Made by a program: the position numbers and the translations under genes
Assembly (NCBI GenBank): GCA_965261315.1
Contig: CBDHDM010000017.1
Span: forward strand, 1-64,000
Length of the DNA: 64,000 nucleotides
Direction of reading: 5' to 3'
Source: Endozoicomonas sp965261315
GTDB taxonomy: Bacteria; Pseudomonadota; Gammaproteobacteria; Pseudomonadales; Endozoicomonadaceae
Shown: positions 9,702-19,600 of the stretch, one piece after another
Position numbering within the stretch: position 1 is the first letter of the stretch
Layout of the letters: each line of letters opens with the position of its first letter
Notes under the pieces: generated by a model
Database searches by the model: none
Seen by the model: the letters and a program-made list of their open reading frames with translations, nothing else
What the model was told of the DNA's origin: nothing

Positions 9702-10700
9702 ATGAATACGCCCACTCAACACCCTTATGACCAGCTGACTCCCGATCGAGTGCTGGACGCAGTGGAGAGTGTGGGATTCATCAGTGATGCCCGAATTATG
9801 GCTTTAAACAGCTATGAGAACCGGGTTTATCAGGTAGGTATTGAAGAGAGCGAACCTCTGATTGCCAAATTCTACCGCCCTGAACGCTGGTCAAAGGAGC
9901 AGATCCTGGAGGAACATCAGTTCACCCTTGATCTCAAGGCTATGGAGCTACCGGTGGTTGCCCCAAGCACCGACGAACATGGCAATACTCTGCATGAATT
10001 TAACGGTTTTCTTTTTGCCCTTTTCCCCCGTCAGGGTGGCCATGCTCCTGAGCTGGATAACCTGGACAACCTGCTGATCCTTGGGCGCACGCTGGGCCGG
10101 ATGCACAAGCTGGGGGCTGCCAAGCCTTTCCAGCACCGCCCGGAAATCAATTTGCAGAGATACGGCATCGACAATGTCGAATTTCTTCTGGAAAACGATT
10201 TCATCCCGTCTTCACTGCTTGAAGCCTACCAGACCCTGACCCGAGATCTACTCCACCGCCTTGACCGTATTAATCAGCAACACAGCTGGCAATCGATTCG
10301 CGTTCATGGCGACTGTCACACTGGAAATATTCTCTGGCGAAGCAATGCTCCGCACTTTGTCGATTTTGACGATACCTGCATGGCACCGGCGATTCAGGAT
10401 ATCTGGATGCTGCTGTCCGGAGACCGGGGAGAACAGACCCTGCAAATGTCAGAGATTCTGGAAGGTTACGGTGAGTTTATGGACTTCAGCCCTTCAGAAC
10501 TGAACCTGGTGGAATACTTCAGAACACTCCGACTGCTCAACTACAGTGGCTGGCTGGCAAAGCGCTGGGATGATCCTGCTTTTCCAATGGCATTCACCTG
10601 GTTCAATACCGAACGGTATTGGGCAGAACATATACTGGAGTTAAGGGAACAGCTGGCAGCTCTGGACGAACCACCACTGTCAGTCTTCGGCCAGATCTGA
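9702..10700 (+). CDS. srkA: Stress response kinase A
   Basis: Cytoplasmic Ser/Thr kinase of the aminoglycoside-phosphotransferase fold (SrkA/RdoA/YihE), which in E. coli counters stress-induced MazEF-type death and Cpx stress. Visible motifs are the catalytic loop RVHGDCHTGNILW and the metal-binding HFVDFDDTCMAPA. The start at 9702 (MNTPTQHPY) is chosen because GGAGG lies 5 bases upstream. A longer TTG start at 9690 would overlap that site. The protein is 332 residues, close to the E. coli length. It is convergent with dnaB, with only 24 bases between the stops. Intact. Confidence 0.92.
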   Translation: MNTPTQHPYDQLTPDRVLDAVESVGFISDARIMALNSYENRVYQVGIEESEPLIAKFYRPERWSKEQILEEHQFTLDLKAMELPVVAPSTDEHGNTLHEFNGFLFALFPRQGGHAPELDNLDNLLILGRTLGRMHKLGAAKPFQHRPEINLQRYGIDNVEFLLENDFIPSSLLEAYQTLTRDLLHRLDRINQQHSWQSIRVHGDCHTGNILWRSNAPHFVDFDDTCMAPAIQDIWMLLSGDRGEQTLQMSEILEGYGEFMDFSPSELNLVEYFRTLRLLNYSGWLAKRWDDPAFPMAFTWFNTERYWAEHILELREQLAALDEPPLSVFGQI

Positions 10701-10706
10701 CAACCC

Positions 10707-10729
10707 AGTAAATCGTGCAACGATTTACT
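10707..10729. repeat. Hairpin between convergent srkA and dnaB
   Basis: Perfect 9-bp inverted repeat (AGTAAATCG / CGATTTACT) with a 5-base loop. The dnaB stop codon lies inside the right arm. There is no U-tract, so it is at best part of a weak bidirectional terminator. Confidence 0.5.
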
Positions 10730-12128
10730 CATCATCAAAGCGGCCATAGGCATCCGGTGCAAGGTTTTCAAACCGGGTGTACTGGCCAATGAATGCCAGC
10801 CGGCAGGAACCAATAGGGCCGTTACGCTGCTTACCGATGATAATCTCTGCAACCCCTTTGTATTCGGTATCAGGGTTATAGACCTCATCCCGGTAGATAA
10901 ACATGATGACGTCAGCATCCTGCTCAATGGCGCCTGATTCACGGAGGTCAGAGTTTACTGGACGTTTGTTAGGTCTTTGCTCCAGAGAACGGTTCAGCTG
11001 GGACAGTGCAATAACCGGTACTTCGAACTCCTTGGCAATGGCTTTCAGCGATCGGGAAATTTCGGAAATCTCATTGGTTCTGCCCTCACCAAAACCCGGG
11101 ATCTGCATCAGCTGCAGGTAGTCAATCATGATCATACCAAGATCACCATGCTCTCTGACCACCCGGCGAACCCGTGATCGCATTTCCGAGGGACTGATAC
11201 CCGCCGTGTCATCAATAAACAGCTTCTTATCTTTAATACGCTCAACCGCTGACAACAGCTTTGGCCAATCCTCTTCTTCCAGCTGACCACTTCGTACCTT
11301 GGACTGATTGATCCGGCCCAGAGATGAGAGCATACGCATCATCAACTGTTCGCTCGGCATCTCAAGGCTGAATACCATCACACCCTTCTCACTGTTCAGC
11401 AGGGCGTTTTCCACCAGGTTCATGGCAAACGTGGTTTTACCCATGGAAGGACGGGCAGCAACAATCACCATATCGGAAGGCTGCATACCTGACGTCATTT
11501 CATCCAGATCTTTGAAACCGGTGGTGGTACCGGTAATGGCGTTACCGGCATTAAACATCTCATCAATTTTCTTGACGGTGTTTTCAAGAATCTCCCGTAC
11601 ACCCATCGGGCCACCGGTGTTCGGGCGTTCTTCGGCAATGTTGAAGACCAGTCGTTCAGCCTCATCGAGAATGGCCTGACTGTCTTTACCTTCCGGGTTG
11701 TAGGCACTGTCCGCGATCTTCTGACCGGTATTGATCAGCTTGCGAAGGACGGAGCGCTCAAAGATAATCTCAGCGTAGGCTCTAATATTCGCCACACTGG
11801 GAACGCTACCCGACAGCTCTGCCAGATAAATCAGCCCGCCCACTTCATCCAACTCACCCCGATTTTCCAGAATCTCAGCAACGGTCAGCGGGTCAAAAGG
11901 CTTACTCTCATTACTCAGAGTGCTGATTGCTGTATAGATACGGCGATGCCCCGGGTTGTAAAAGTCTTCTGATGTCAGCTTATCAACCACCCGGTCCCAG
12001 GCCTGATTATCCAGCATCAGGCCACCCAGAACGGACTGCTCCGCTTCTATGGAGTGAGGGGGTGTTTTAATGGCAACCGTGGCTTCATCAATGGGAAGCT
12101 CTAGTTCCCTGGAAAGGGCATCCAGCAT
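10725..12128 (-). CDS. dnaB: Replicative DNA helicase DnaB
   Basis: Hexameric 5'-3' helicase of the replication fork. The N-terminal domain (SIEAEQSVLGGLMLD) is followed by a RecA-type ATPase domain with Walker A ARPSMGKTTFAMN, Walker B-type MIMIDYLQLM, and the arginine-finger region LRESGAIEQDADVI. At 467 residues it is standard length and intact, with no intein. It is the last gene of the rpsF-rpsR-DUF2232-rplI-dnaB group but is separated from rplI by a terminator and a palindrome-rich spacer, so it probably has its own promoter. Confidence 0.97.
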   Translation of the reverse strand: MLDALSRELELPIDEATVAIKTPPHSIEAEQSVLGGLMLDNQAWDRVVDKLTSEDFYNPGHRRIYTAISTLSNESKPFDPLTVAEILENRGELDEVGGLIYLAELSGSVPSVANIRAYAEIIFERSVLRKLINTGQKIADSAYNPEGKDSQAILDEAERLVFNIAEERPNTGGPMGVREILENTVKKIDEMFNAGNAITGTTTGFKDLDEMTSGMQPSDMVIVAARPSMGKTTFAMNLVENALLNSEKGVMVFSLEMPSEQLMMRMLSSLGRINQSKVRSGQLEEEDWPKLLSAVERIKDKKLFIDDTAGISPSEMRSRVRRVVREHGDLGMIMIDYLQLMQIPGFGEGRTNEISEISRSLKAIAKEFEVPVIALSQLNRSLEQRPNKRPVNSDLRESGAIEQDADVIMFIYRDEVYNPDTEYKGVAEIIIGKQRNGPIGSCRLAFIGQYTRFENLAPDAYGRFDDE

Positions 12129-12246
12129 ATTGACGATCTGAGAAAATAAGGGTGAATGATGATTCAGAATACCTGATTGCGGCTCTGAGGTAAAAATACA
12201 GCAATGACAATTATCTTCGTTAGCTGCTACTTCGGTACTTTATCTC

Positions 12247-12343
12247 CTGCATCCATGCAGTCGTGCATTGCACGCATACCACACATCCCTGCCATATACT
12301 GGCAATTGCTCCTGCATTGCCAGCATACAGTACATCCATGTAC
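12247..12343. repeat. Array of four short perfect palindromes
   Basis: Four hairpin-forming units occur in 97 bases of the rplI-dnaB spacer: CTGCAT-CC-ATGCAG at 12247-12260, CGTGCA-T-TGCACG at 12262-12274, TGCCA-TATAC-TGGCA at 12290-12304, and GTACAT-CC-ATGTAC at 12330-12343. The first and last share the core CAT-CC-ATG. This resembles the small palindromic intergenic repeats (REP/BIME-like) of marine gammaproteobacteria. Confidence 0.55.
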
Positions 12344-12344
12344 A

Positions 12345-12381
12345 TAAAAAAACCCGGAAGCTCATCTGAGCCCCGGGTTTT
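12345..12381 (-). terminator. Rho-independent terminator after rplI
   Basis: Stem AACCCGG / CCGGGTT with an inner GCTC / GAGC pairing, flanked by an A-run (a U-tract on the minus strand) and by TTTT on the plus strand. It lies 23 bases beyond the rplI stop and ends the ribosomal-protein transcript before dnaB. Confidence 0.8.
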
Positions 12382-12403
12382 CACTATCCGTTAATCGAGC
12401 CGA

Positions 12404-12850
12404 TTATTCAGCTTCGATGAACACCTTGATAGTTGCAGCAATATCAGAATGCAGCTGGATGCCAACATCGTACTCACCAACAGCACGGATTGGACCTTCT
12501 GGCAGACGGATTTCACTCTTGGCAACAGCAACACCCGCAGAGGTGATAGCTTCGGCCAGATCACGAGGACCGATAGAACCGAACAGCTTGCCTTCATCAC
12601 CCGCTTTGGCGGTCAGGGTCAGTTCAATTTCAGCCATTTCTTCAGCGCGCTTCTGAGCACCGCTCAGTTGATCGTTAGCCGCTTGCTCAAGCTCAGTGCG
12701 ACGAGCTTCAAAAGTAGCCAGATTCGCTTCAGTAGCAGGCAGTGCCTTGCTGAAAGGAATCAGAAAGTTACGGCCATAACCGTTTTTAACGGTGACCTTG
12801 TCGCCCAGCTTGCCAAGCTTGGCAATTTTTTCGAGCAGGATCACTTCCAT
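12404..12850 (-). CDS. rplI: 50S ribosomal protein L9
   Basis: A 148-residue protein of standard L9 length. It has the N-terminal signature MEVILLEKIAKLGKLGDKVTVKNGYGRNFL, seen in part as GDKVTVKNGYGRNFLIP, which binds 23S rRNA, followed by the long connecting helix and the C-terminal domain (LFGSIGPRDLAEAI). It lies downstream of the DUF2232 gene in the usual rpsF operon order. Intact. Confidence 0.97.
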   Translation of the reverse strand: MEVILLEKIAKLGKLGDKVTVKNGYGRNFLIPFSKALPATEANLATFEARRTELEQAANDQLSGAQKRAEEMAEIELTLTAKAGDEGKLFGSIGPRDLAEAITSAGVAVAKSEIRLPEGPIRAVGEYDVGIQLHSDIAATIKVFIEAE

Positions 12851-12875
12851 TTCGCTAGCCTCTATCTAGTACCTG

Positions 12876-13748
12876 TCATCCCTGATGCAGACGGTTTGCC
12901 GCGCGAGCGCGAAAATCAAACAGACTGTCCAGGCATGCAGTTAAAACAATGACCGGGTATGCCAGTTGCGTGACAAAAATCAGCAGGATGTAAAATCCTA
13001 CCAGCCAGAAGCTTCCCAGCTGTCTCATTCCTACCAGCCCGTGGATCATGCTAAGGCCAGCCACCAGCAATGGCAGCGTGGCGGCAGGAACCAGCACCAG
13101 CAGGAAAGGAACAAAGGTGGCACCCACCAGGGTGAACGCCAGAAGCCCCATGGCTACCGTCAATGGCAGGCGGATCCGGTGAAACTCTTCACGGAATCCA
13201 CCCTGGTTATATAAATGCGACTGCCAGGATCTGGCCAGCACTAACCCAAGTATGCAGCTCACCAGGTTAAACCAGGCAACCACACCGATAACACCGTATT
13301 CCACCAGCGGCCTGAGGCCTGCTACTAAGTCGTCCGTAGACTGCCCTGCCTGCTGAACATAGTCACGAATAAACGTCATGACCAGGTCGCTAATCAGGGT
13401 AATCTGCTGTGGAGCCAACTGTGCCAGTACCAGAGCAATCAAAGCTCCGGCTGGCAACAGCGCCAGTAGTGTTTTCTGCCAGGAAACCGTTTGCCGTAAT
13501 ATCAGTGCCAACGTGACGGTAGTTGTCAAACCAATGATCGTGGAGAACTGTCCCATCGCTGCCCAGGCAATACCAGGCAATGCGGCCCAGGCGAGAAGTT
13601 TCAGCCCCTCAGCAGCACCTCGACGCAGTACTACCAGAGAGATAATGGCTGCACTCACCCAGAACAGCATGGGAATACAGGCGAACACAATGGCCAGGAT
13701 CATTGCCTGTTTCGGGCCACGCATTGCCAGTTCCGCCAGTCCACGCAT
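12876..13748 (-). CDS. DUF2232 (YybS-like) integral membrane protein
   Basis: A 290-residue polytopic membrane protein with about eight hydrophobic segments and no obvious catalytic motif. A DUF2232 gene lies between rpsR and rplI in Pseudomonas and relatives, and this position identifies the family better than its sequence does. Function is unknown. Start ATG at 13748, 21 bases after the rpsR stop. Intact and presumably co-transcribed with the ribosomal genes. Confidence 0.8.
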   Translation of the reverse strand: MRGLAELAMRGPKQAMILAIVFACIPMLFWVSAAIISLVVLRRGAAEGLKLLAWAALPGIAWAAMGQFSTIIGLTTTVTLALILRQTVSWQKTLLALLPAGALIALVLAQLAPQQITLISDLVMTFIRDYVQQAGQSTDDLVAGLRPLVEYGVIGVVAWFNLVSCILGLVLARSWQSHLYNQGGFREEFHRIRLPLTVAMGLLAFTLVGATFVPFLLVLVPAATLPLLVAGLSMIHGLVGMRQLGSFWLVGFYILLIFVTQLAYPVIVLTACLDSLFDFRARAANRLHQG

Positions 13749-13769
13749 CAGCTATACCCTATGAATAAA

Positions 13770-13994
13770 TCAGTGGCGATCAGTGTATGGCAGCAGGGCC
13801 ACGTAACGAGCGCGCTTGATCGCTGTTGCCAGCTGACGCTGGTAACGAGCCTTGGTACCGGTGATACGGCTAGGAACGATCTTGCCGGTTTCAGAAACAT
13901 AAGCTTTCAGAGTGTTCAGATCTTTGTAATCGATCTCTTTCACGCCTTCAGCGGTAAAACGGCAGAACTTTCTGCGACGGAAAAAACGTGCCAT
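13770..13994 (-). CDS. rpsR: 30S ribosomal protein S18
   Basis: A 74-residue basic protein with the S18 signatures RRRKFCRFT and GKIVPSRITGTKARYQRQLATAIKRAR. It binds S6 in the 30S platform. A GGAGA ribosome-binding site precedes the ATG. Standard length, intact, second gene of the operon. Confidence 0.98.
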   Translation of the reverse strand: MARFFRRRKFCRFTAEGVKEIDYKDLNTLKAYVSETGKIVPSRITGTKARYQRQLATAIKRARYVALLPYTDRH

Positions 13995-14084
13995 GGCAAC
14001 GTCTCCTTGAATTTTATGCTTGTATGGTAAAGAGCTTGTTCAGAGCATGAACCTGAGCAGTCATGAACGACTGAAAGTCAGGTC

Positions 14085-14522
14085 TTACTCTTCGGACTCT
14101 TCTACTTCGTCTTCAACGGCTTCTTCAGCTTCTTCAGAGGCACGTTCTTCACTGCGATCTTCACGGCGGTCTTCACGACGATCGTCACGACGATCACGCT
14201 TCTCTTCAGACTGCAGCATGATGGAAGCTTCAGTAACGGCTTCATCACGACGAATGACCATATTACGGATAACCGCATCGTTGTAGCGGAAGTTTTCCGT
14301 CAGCTCATCCAGGGTTTCGTTACCGCACTCAATGTTCATCAGAACATAGTGAGCCTTGTGGATCTTGTTGATTGGGTAAGCCAGCTGGCGACGGCCCCAG
14401 TCTTCAAGACGGTGTACCTTGCCACCATTTTCGGTAATAGCGCGAGTGTAGCGCTCAACCATGGCAGGTACTTGTTCGCTCTGGTCAGGGTGGACCAGGA
14501 AAACGATTTCGTAATGACGCAT
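14085..14522 (-). CDS. rpsF: 30S ribosomal protein S6 with charged C-terminal tail
   Basis: S6 begins MRHYEIVFLVHPDQSEQVP. The start at 14522 has AGGAG 7 bases upstream and matches the family, whereas the frame could open 36 codons earlier without support. The protein has 145 residues. The ferredoxin-like S6 core ends near residue 100, followed by an Arg/Asp/Glu tail with RRED repeats and then a run of Glu. C-terminal glutamates of S6 are RimK targets in E. coli. The coding repeats (TCACGACGATCG type) make this tail prone to length change. First gene of the operon. Confidence 0.95.
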   Translation of the reverse strand: MRHYEIVFLVHPDQSEQVPAMVERYTRAITENGGKVHRLEDWGRRQLAYPINKIHKAHYVLMNIECGNETLDELTENFRYNDAVIRNMVIRRDEAVTEASIMLQSEEKRDRRDDRREDRREDRSEERASEEAEEAVEDEVEESEE

Positions 14523-14851
14523 TATTTGCTCCTTACGGGTTAAATAGCCTTCAGCGTTATTTTTTTCAACCTCGGTCGAAAAAATTCTATAAAGCGGTAA
14601 GGCAAGGAGAGTGTGAACGCAGGCGTTCACCGATTACTACACTCACAACAAACCAATTCTCTTTATCAAGAATCATGGTCGGGAGTGAAATATACACCGG
14701 ACAGATTGACCGGAGCATACAAGGAGCGGGAATTCTAGAGACTTGTGACGCTGGTTGCAAGGGGGCTCATTGCCTGACCCATCGGTAATATCCGGTACCA
14801 AAGTGGTGAATTACCTTTTAAGGTATACAATCAAACCACTATTATTGAATT

Positions 14852-16639
14852 ATGGCCGAATCCTCTGACAAGCCTTTCCGACTTAGACCACTCAGGCAAA
14901 CCGGCCTGTGGCTTGTCTTTCTGTCGCTTTGCAATGCTCTGCTACTTTCCACAACCGCCCTGGCAGCAAAGCCTCCCTCCTATAAAATCAATGGGTTAGA
15001 TAAAGAGCTCCAGCAAAACGCCACTCTGTATCTGAATACCCTGCCAACCATTAAGCCCAGGCAGTTTGAAGATCACCGCCACGAAATCAGAGAGACTCTG
15101 CAAAAGTCGTTAATGGCGCTTGGCTATTATCAGCCAACCATCGAATTTCATCGCAGCAAGAAAAAGCCAAACCAGCTAACCATCAATATCAATCCCGGCC
15201 AACCCGTCATCATCAAATCCGTGCAAATAAACGTGGAAGGGGATGCTGAAAAAGATCGGGCATTCAAGCGACTCATAAAACAGAATGCTTTACGCGTGGG
15301 AGATGTACTGAATGATGGACTCTATGAGTCACTGAAAACTGGCCTGAATGACCTGACGCTAACCCGTGGCTACTTTGATGCTGAATTGATAGAGCACCAG
15401 ATAAAAGTCTATCCAGACCAGCACGCTGCAGACATTGTCTTAACCCTGAAATCCGGCAGGCGATATACTTTCGGCCCGGTGCTTTATGACCACTCCGTTA
15501 CCGAACCTACCCGGGAACTGCTCAACCCCATCATCAACTTCGAACAGGGGCAGAAATACCGTTCTGAGAAGCTCAGCCAGTTAAATATGGACTTTTCCGC
15601 CACCGGATACTTTAAATCCATTGAGGTTCGCCCTCTGAAGGATCAGGCAATTGATGGTGAAATTCCGATTTTCGTCAGTGTGATTCCAAAAACAGCCTGG
15701 GAGCTGGAAACCGGTATTGGTTTCTCGACAGATGAAGGGCCAAGAGTTTCCCTGAGTGTTGATAAACCCTGGATGGGTGAAAAAGGGCATAGCTTTACCA
15801 GCGATATGAAAGTGTCTCGTAAAGTTCATGAATTAAGTGGGCGCTATAAAATTCCATACGGCAACCCACTGCTGGAATATTACAGTCTGGATGGTGGTTA
15901 CAAGCGAACGATGGTTCAGGACACAGACAGCCGACTGGTTTCCGCCTCTATTAATAAATGGAAGAAACGTCCGGGCAACTGGGATCAGGACTTCTTTCTC
16001 CGGGTAGACTATGAAGACTACACTCAGGGTCTGCAGAACAGCAGTAACCTGCTGCTGATCCCCGGCATGTCTTTTGATCGACGGAAAGCGGTGGGTAACC
16101 CAATGGATCCGCGCTCCGGCAGCCTCTACAACGTAAAAATAGAAACCTCTGCCAAAGCCTGGCAATCCGATGCGGACTTTATAAAGGTGTGGGGACGCGC
16201 CAAATGGTTAACCACCTTTTATAAGCATCATCGACTCATCAGCAGAGTTGAGCAGGGTGCTATCTGGGTCGACGATATCAAAAATATCCCCCCTTCCATT
16301 CGTTTCTTTACCGGTGGTGACCAGACGGTTCGCGGCTACAGCTATGACAGTATCTCGCCTAAAGACAGCAGCGGCCAACTGATTGGAGGCCAGTATCTCT
16401 CTGTAGCGAGTATCGAATATGACTATGAGATTGTTGATAACTGGCGGATAGCCTTCTTTGTTGACAGCGGTACCGTAACCAACGCCTACAAAAAAGATCA
16501 GGTTGAATGGAAAACTGGCGTGGGTCCCGGGATACGCTGGGTTACCCCTCTGGGACCGTTGAAGCTGGACTTCGCCTTTGCTGTCAGCGAGCCCGGCTCT
16601 CCCTGGAGAATTCATTTTTCCATGGGGCCTGATCTATGA
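14852..16639 (+). CDS. tamA: Translocation and assembly module subunit TamA
   Basis: Outer-membrane Omp85-family protein of 595 residues that works with TamB in outer-membrane protein assembly and phospholipid transport. A signal peptide ends near ALA-AKPP (residues about 38-40). POTRA domains follow to about residue 265, then a 16-strand beta-barrel with the lid-lock motif VRGY (FFTGGDQTVRGYSYDS), ending in a short amphipathic strand. It starts 330 bases from divergent rpsF. Its stop overlaps the tamB start by 4 bases. Intact, although its partner tamB is frameshifted. Confidence 0.93.
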   Translation: MAESSDKPFRLRPLRQTGLWLVFLSLCNALLLSTTALAAKPPSYKINGLDKELQQNATLYLNTLPTIKPRQFEDHRHEIRETLQKSLMALGYYQPTIEFHRSKKKPNQLTININPGQPVIIKSVQINVEGDAEKDRAFKRLIKQNALRVGDVLNDGLYESLKTGLNDLTLTRGYFDAELIEHQIKVYPDQHAADIVLTLKSGRRYTFGPVLYDHSVTEPTRELLNPIINFEQGQKYRSEKLSQLNMDFSATGYFKSIEVRPLKDQAIDGEIPIFVSVIPKTAWELETGIGFSTDEGPRVSLSVDKPWMGEKGHSFTSDMKVSRKVHELSGRYKIPYGNPLLEYYSLDGGYKRTMVQDTDSRLVSASINKWKKRPGNWDQDFFLRVDYEDYTQGLQNSSNLLLIPGMSFDRRKAVGNPMDPRSGSLYNVKIETSAKAWQSDADFIKVWGRAKWLTTFYKHHRLISRVEQGAIWVDDIKNIPPSIRFFTGGDQTVRGYSYDSISPKDSSGQLIGGQYLSVASIEYDYEIVDNWRIAFFVDSGTVTNAYKKDQVEWKTGVGPGIRWVTPLGPLKLDFAFAVSEPGSPWRIHFSMGPDL

Positions 16640-19600
16640 GCGGCTCTCACAATAGCGAAGCTGAAATTGCTGAAAACACCCCAAAAATGCCAGAACAACC
16701 TCCTGTGAAAAAAGCATCTCTGGCCAGGAAAGGTCTATTAATCACAATAGCCTTTCTTTCAGTTCTGCTCATACTGACTTCATTACTGCTGTTTACTCAC
16801 ACAGGCAATAGCTTGCTTTGGCGACAACTGAGTAACTTTCTACCAGCACTGGATGGCGAGCTGACTGAAGGGCAATTGATGACGGGCTGGAGTCTCCGGA
16901 ATCTCCAATGGCAAGACAACCAGGTCTCATTTCACGCTGACGAAGTAACACTTCAGTGGCAACCTGGAAAATTTTTCACCACGCTTTTCACATCAAGAGA
17001 GCTGCCTATCCAACTGGTGGCAGTCAAAAGCGGGAGCCTGGAGATTCAAACCAGTAGCTGAAGAAGCAAAACAGCAAGAATCCAACACAGCAGATGCAAC
17101 CATCAATATTCCCCTGAATATTCTGATCAATCAGATCAATATCCACAATTTCAACTTTGCGATTCCCGGAACAAAGGTTTCCCTTGAAGCCTTTAAAGCA
17201 AGCGCCCGCTTGCAGGATAACCAGCTCTCTATTCCTGAAGTTCTGGCAGACAACCTTCACGTCTTTTTAACACCCCGGAAAGACTCATCCGTCGATACAA
17301 AAGCTTCAACACCTGAAAAGCAGGCAACAGCAACGTTTGACCTCTCAACGATCAACCTTCCAGAAATAAATCTTCCGATTCCTGTCAGCCTGGAGCAATT
17401 CATACTAACCAATGCCCGCTTTCAACAGGGTGAGATCGACGAGACGCTGAAAAAACTGGAACTTAGCTTCAACTGGCAAGCAACACACATTACCAGCCTG
17501 AAGCTAAAGGCTGATCAAACCAGAGCAAACATCCTGTTAGACGGCAATATTCAGCTATCTGAAAATTATCCATTGAGCCTGAATATGGATGCCACCATTC
17601 TGGATGATTTTAACATTCCCGACCTGACGGCCATTAAAGGAGAAGAACTGTCCCTGACGGCATCCGGTGATTTAAACCAATTACAGCTACAACTCTCCGC
17701 ACAAGGTGTCATTAACACTTCACTTAAGGGAAGTGCTGGGCCTTTAGCACCGGACCTCCCCTTGAACCTCACCCTGCAATGGTCAAAACTCGAATGGCCT
17801 CTGCAAGCAGAAACACCACAAATATCAACTGACTCAGGCTCTGTCAGCATCACCGGAAATATTAATGATTACCAACTCTCATTGAATACGTCCTTAACAG
17901 TGGCAGAGCAGCCAGCTACCCAGCTCACCTTAAAATCAACAGGCAACCTGGAACAACTGAATATTTCGGACTTTTCCATCCGTCCTGAAAGTGAAGAGAA
18001 GACTTCAGAAAAGCCGCTTAAATTAACCGGGAAGGTAAGCTGGAAAGATGGAATTCACTGGCAGGGGCAAATACATCTGGCACAACTGAAGCCTGAGTTG
18101 TGGCTACCCAATATCCCCGGAACACTGAATGGCAAAATAAATACCCGCTTCGTCATGACTGATGGTGTATGGCAGCTGAGTGTTCCGGAACTCAACGTAA
18201 CCGGCTCATTACTGAATCAAGCCATTGAGGCCACAGGAAAACTGGAAGCTGACAATCAGATTCGGCCAATGGCTGCGTTACCGTTCAAGGTTAACGTTCA
18301 CAGCCTCTATGCTGCGCTTGGGGATAACCGCCTTAGGATCAGTGGAAAAATCGCTGAGCAGTTATCCCTGAAAGCCAATCTTGATGCAAAAGCACTGGAT
18401 GCTCTTTCCCCCGACTTAAAAGGCTCAGTACAGGGCAACTTACGACTGACGGGGAGCGATGAACACCCAACGTTATTGTTTGATTTTGATAGCCCATCCG
18501 TTAACTTTCAGCAAACCAGCATCAACCAGTTGCAGGTTAATGGTGAGTTGACTAAAACAACACTTCTGGAAGGTAAAACCAGTGTTGAAGTGGGCGCACT
18601 AAGCAACGGCAGCACTCAACTGAAACAACTGGTAATGACAGTCACTGGAAGTGAACGAAACCATAAAATCTCGCTCAAATCTCAGGGTGAACCAGTATCT
18701 GGAGAGCTACTGGTTAACGGTGTTTGGCAAGGAACTAATAGCCAAAAGGGTGGTGGGCAATGGCAGGGCCAATTAGCCAGTGCAAATATAGTCACACCTG
18801 TGGATAACTGGTCTCTGGAAAAGCCAGTGGCTATTCTGCTGAACTCTACAGGGGAAGTGAATCTTACTGACCAATGCTGGCTTGCCAAACCTGCCAGACT
18901 CTGTGTCGATGCATCCCAGTTTTCAACCCATCGTGGAACCACCCGTTTTCAGCTGTCAGACTTCAACCTTTCTAACCTGAATCCATTCCTGCCAGGCAAC
19001 CTTGCGTGGAAAGCCATACTGTCTGGTAGTGGTGATATTCAATGGGATGGTGGTCACCCCATCGCTCACCTTCAGATTCAAACAACGCCTGGAGAAATCA
19101 CCAGTAATTCTGACAATCCGGTTTCCGTGAAATACCAGCAGCTTTCTACAGTCATCAACTTGAATGAAGATGACCTGACGGCTCGGTTTGATTTTGAATC
19201 AAAACAACTGGGAGCCGCCCATATCAACCTGGCCATCGACAATACACAAAGTGACCAGAAGCTGAGTGGGCAAGCCAGACTGCAGGATATGCGCCTGTAC
19301 TTTCTGCAACCACTGATCCCGGACATTAATAATATTAATGGTGTTTTATCAGCCGACACACGTATGGGCGGAACACTCAAGGAACCCTTATTTTTTGGCA
19401 GTCTGAAACTCACTGAGGGACAGGTGATTGCCAAACAGGAGATGGTAAAAGTCAGTAATCTGGTCACAGTCCTTAATGTGGACGGCAATAAGGGAAAAGT
19501 CAGTGGCAGCATGCAGGTGGGTAATGGAGAAATGAAACTGTCGGGTCATCTTGACTGGCAGCAAATGCCACTCTCCGGCGTCATTGAAATGAAAGGAAAA

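Noticed and set aside
14523..14630. Longer N-terminus for S6
   Set aside because: The AGGAG site and family alignment place the start at 14522.
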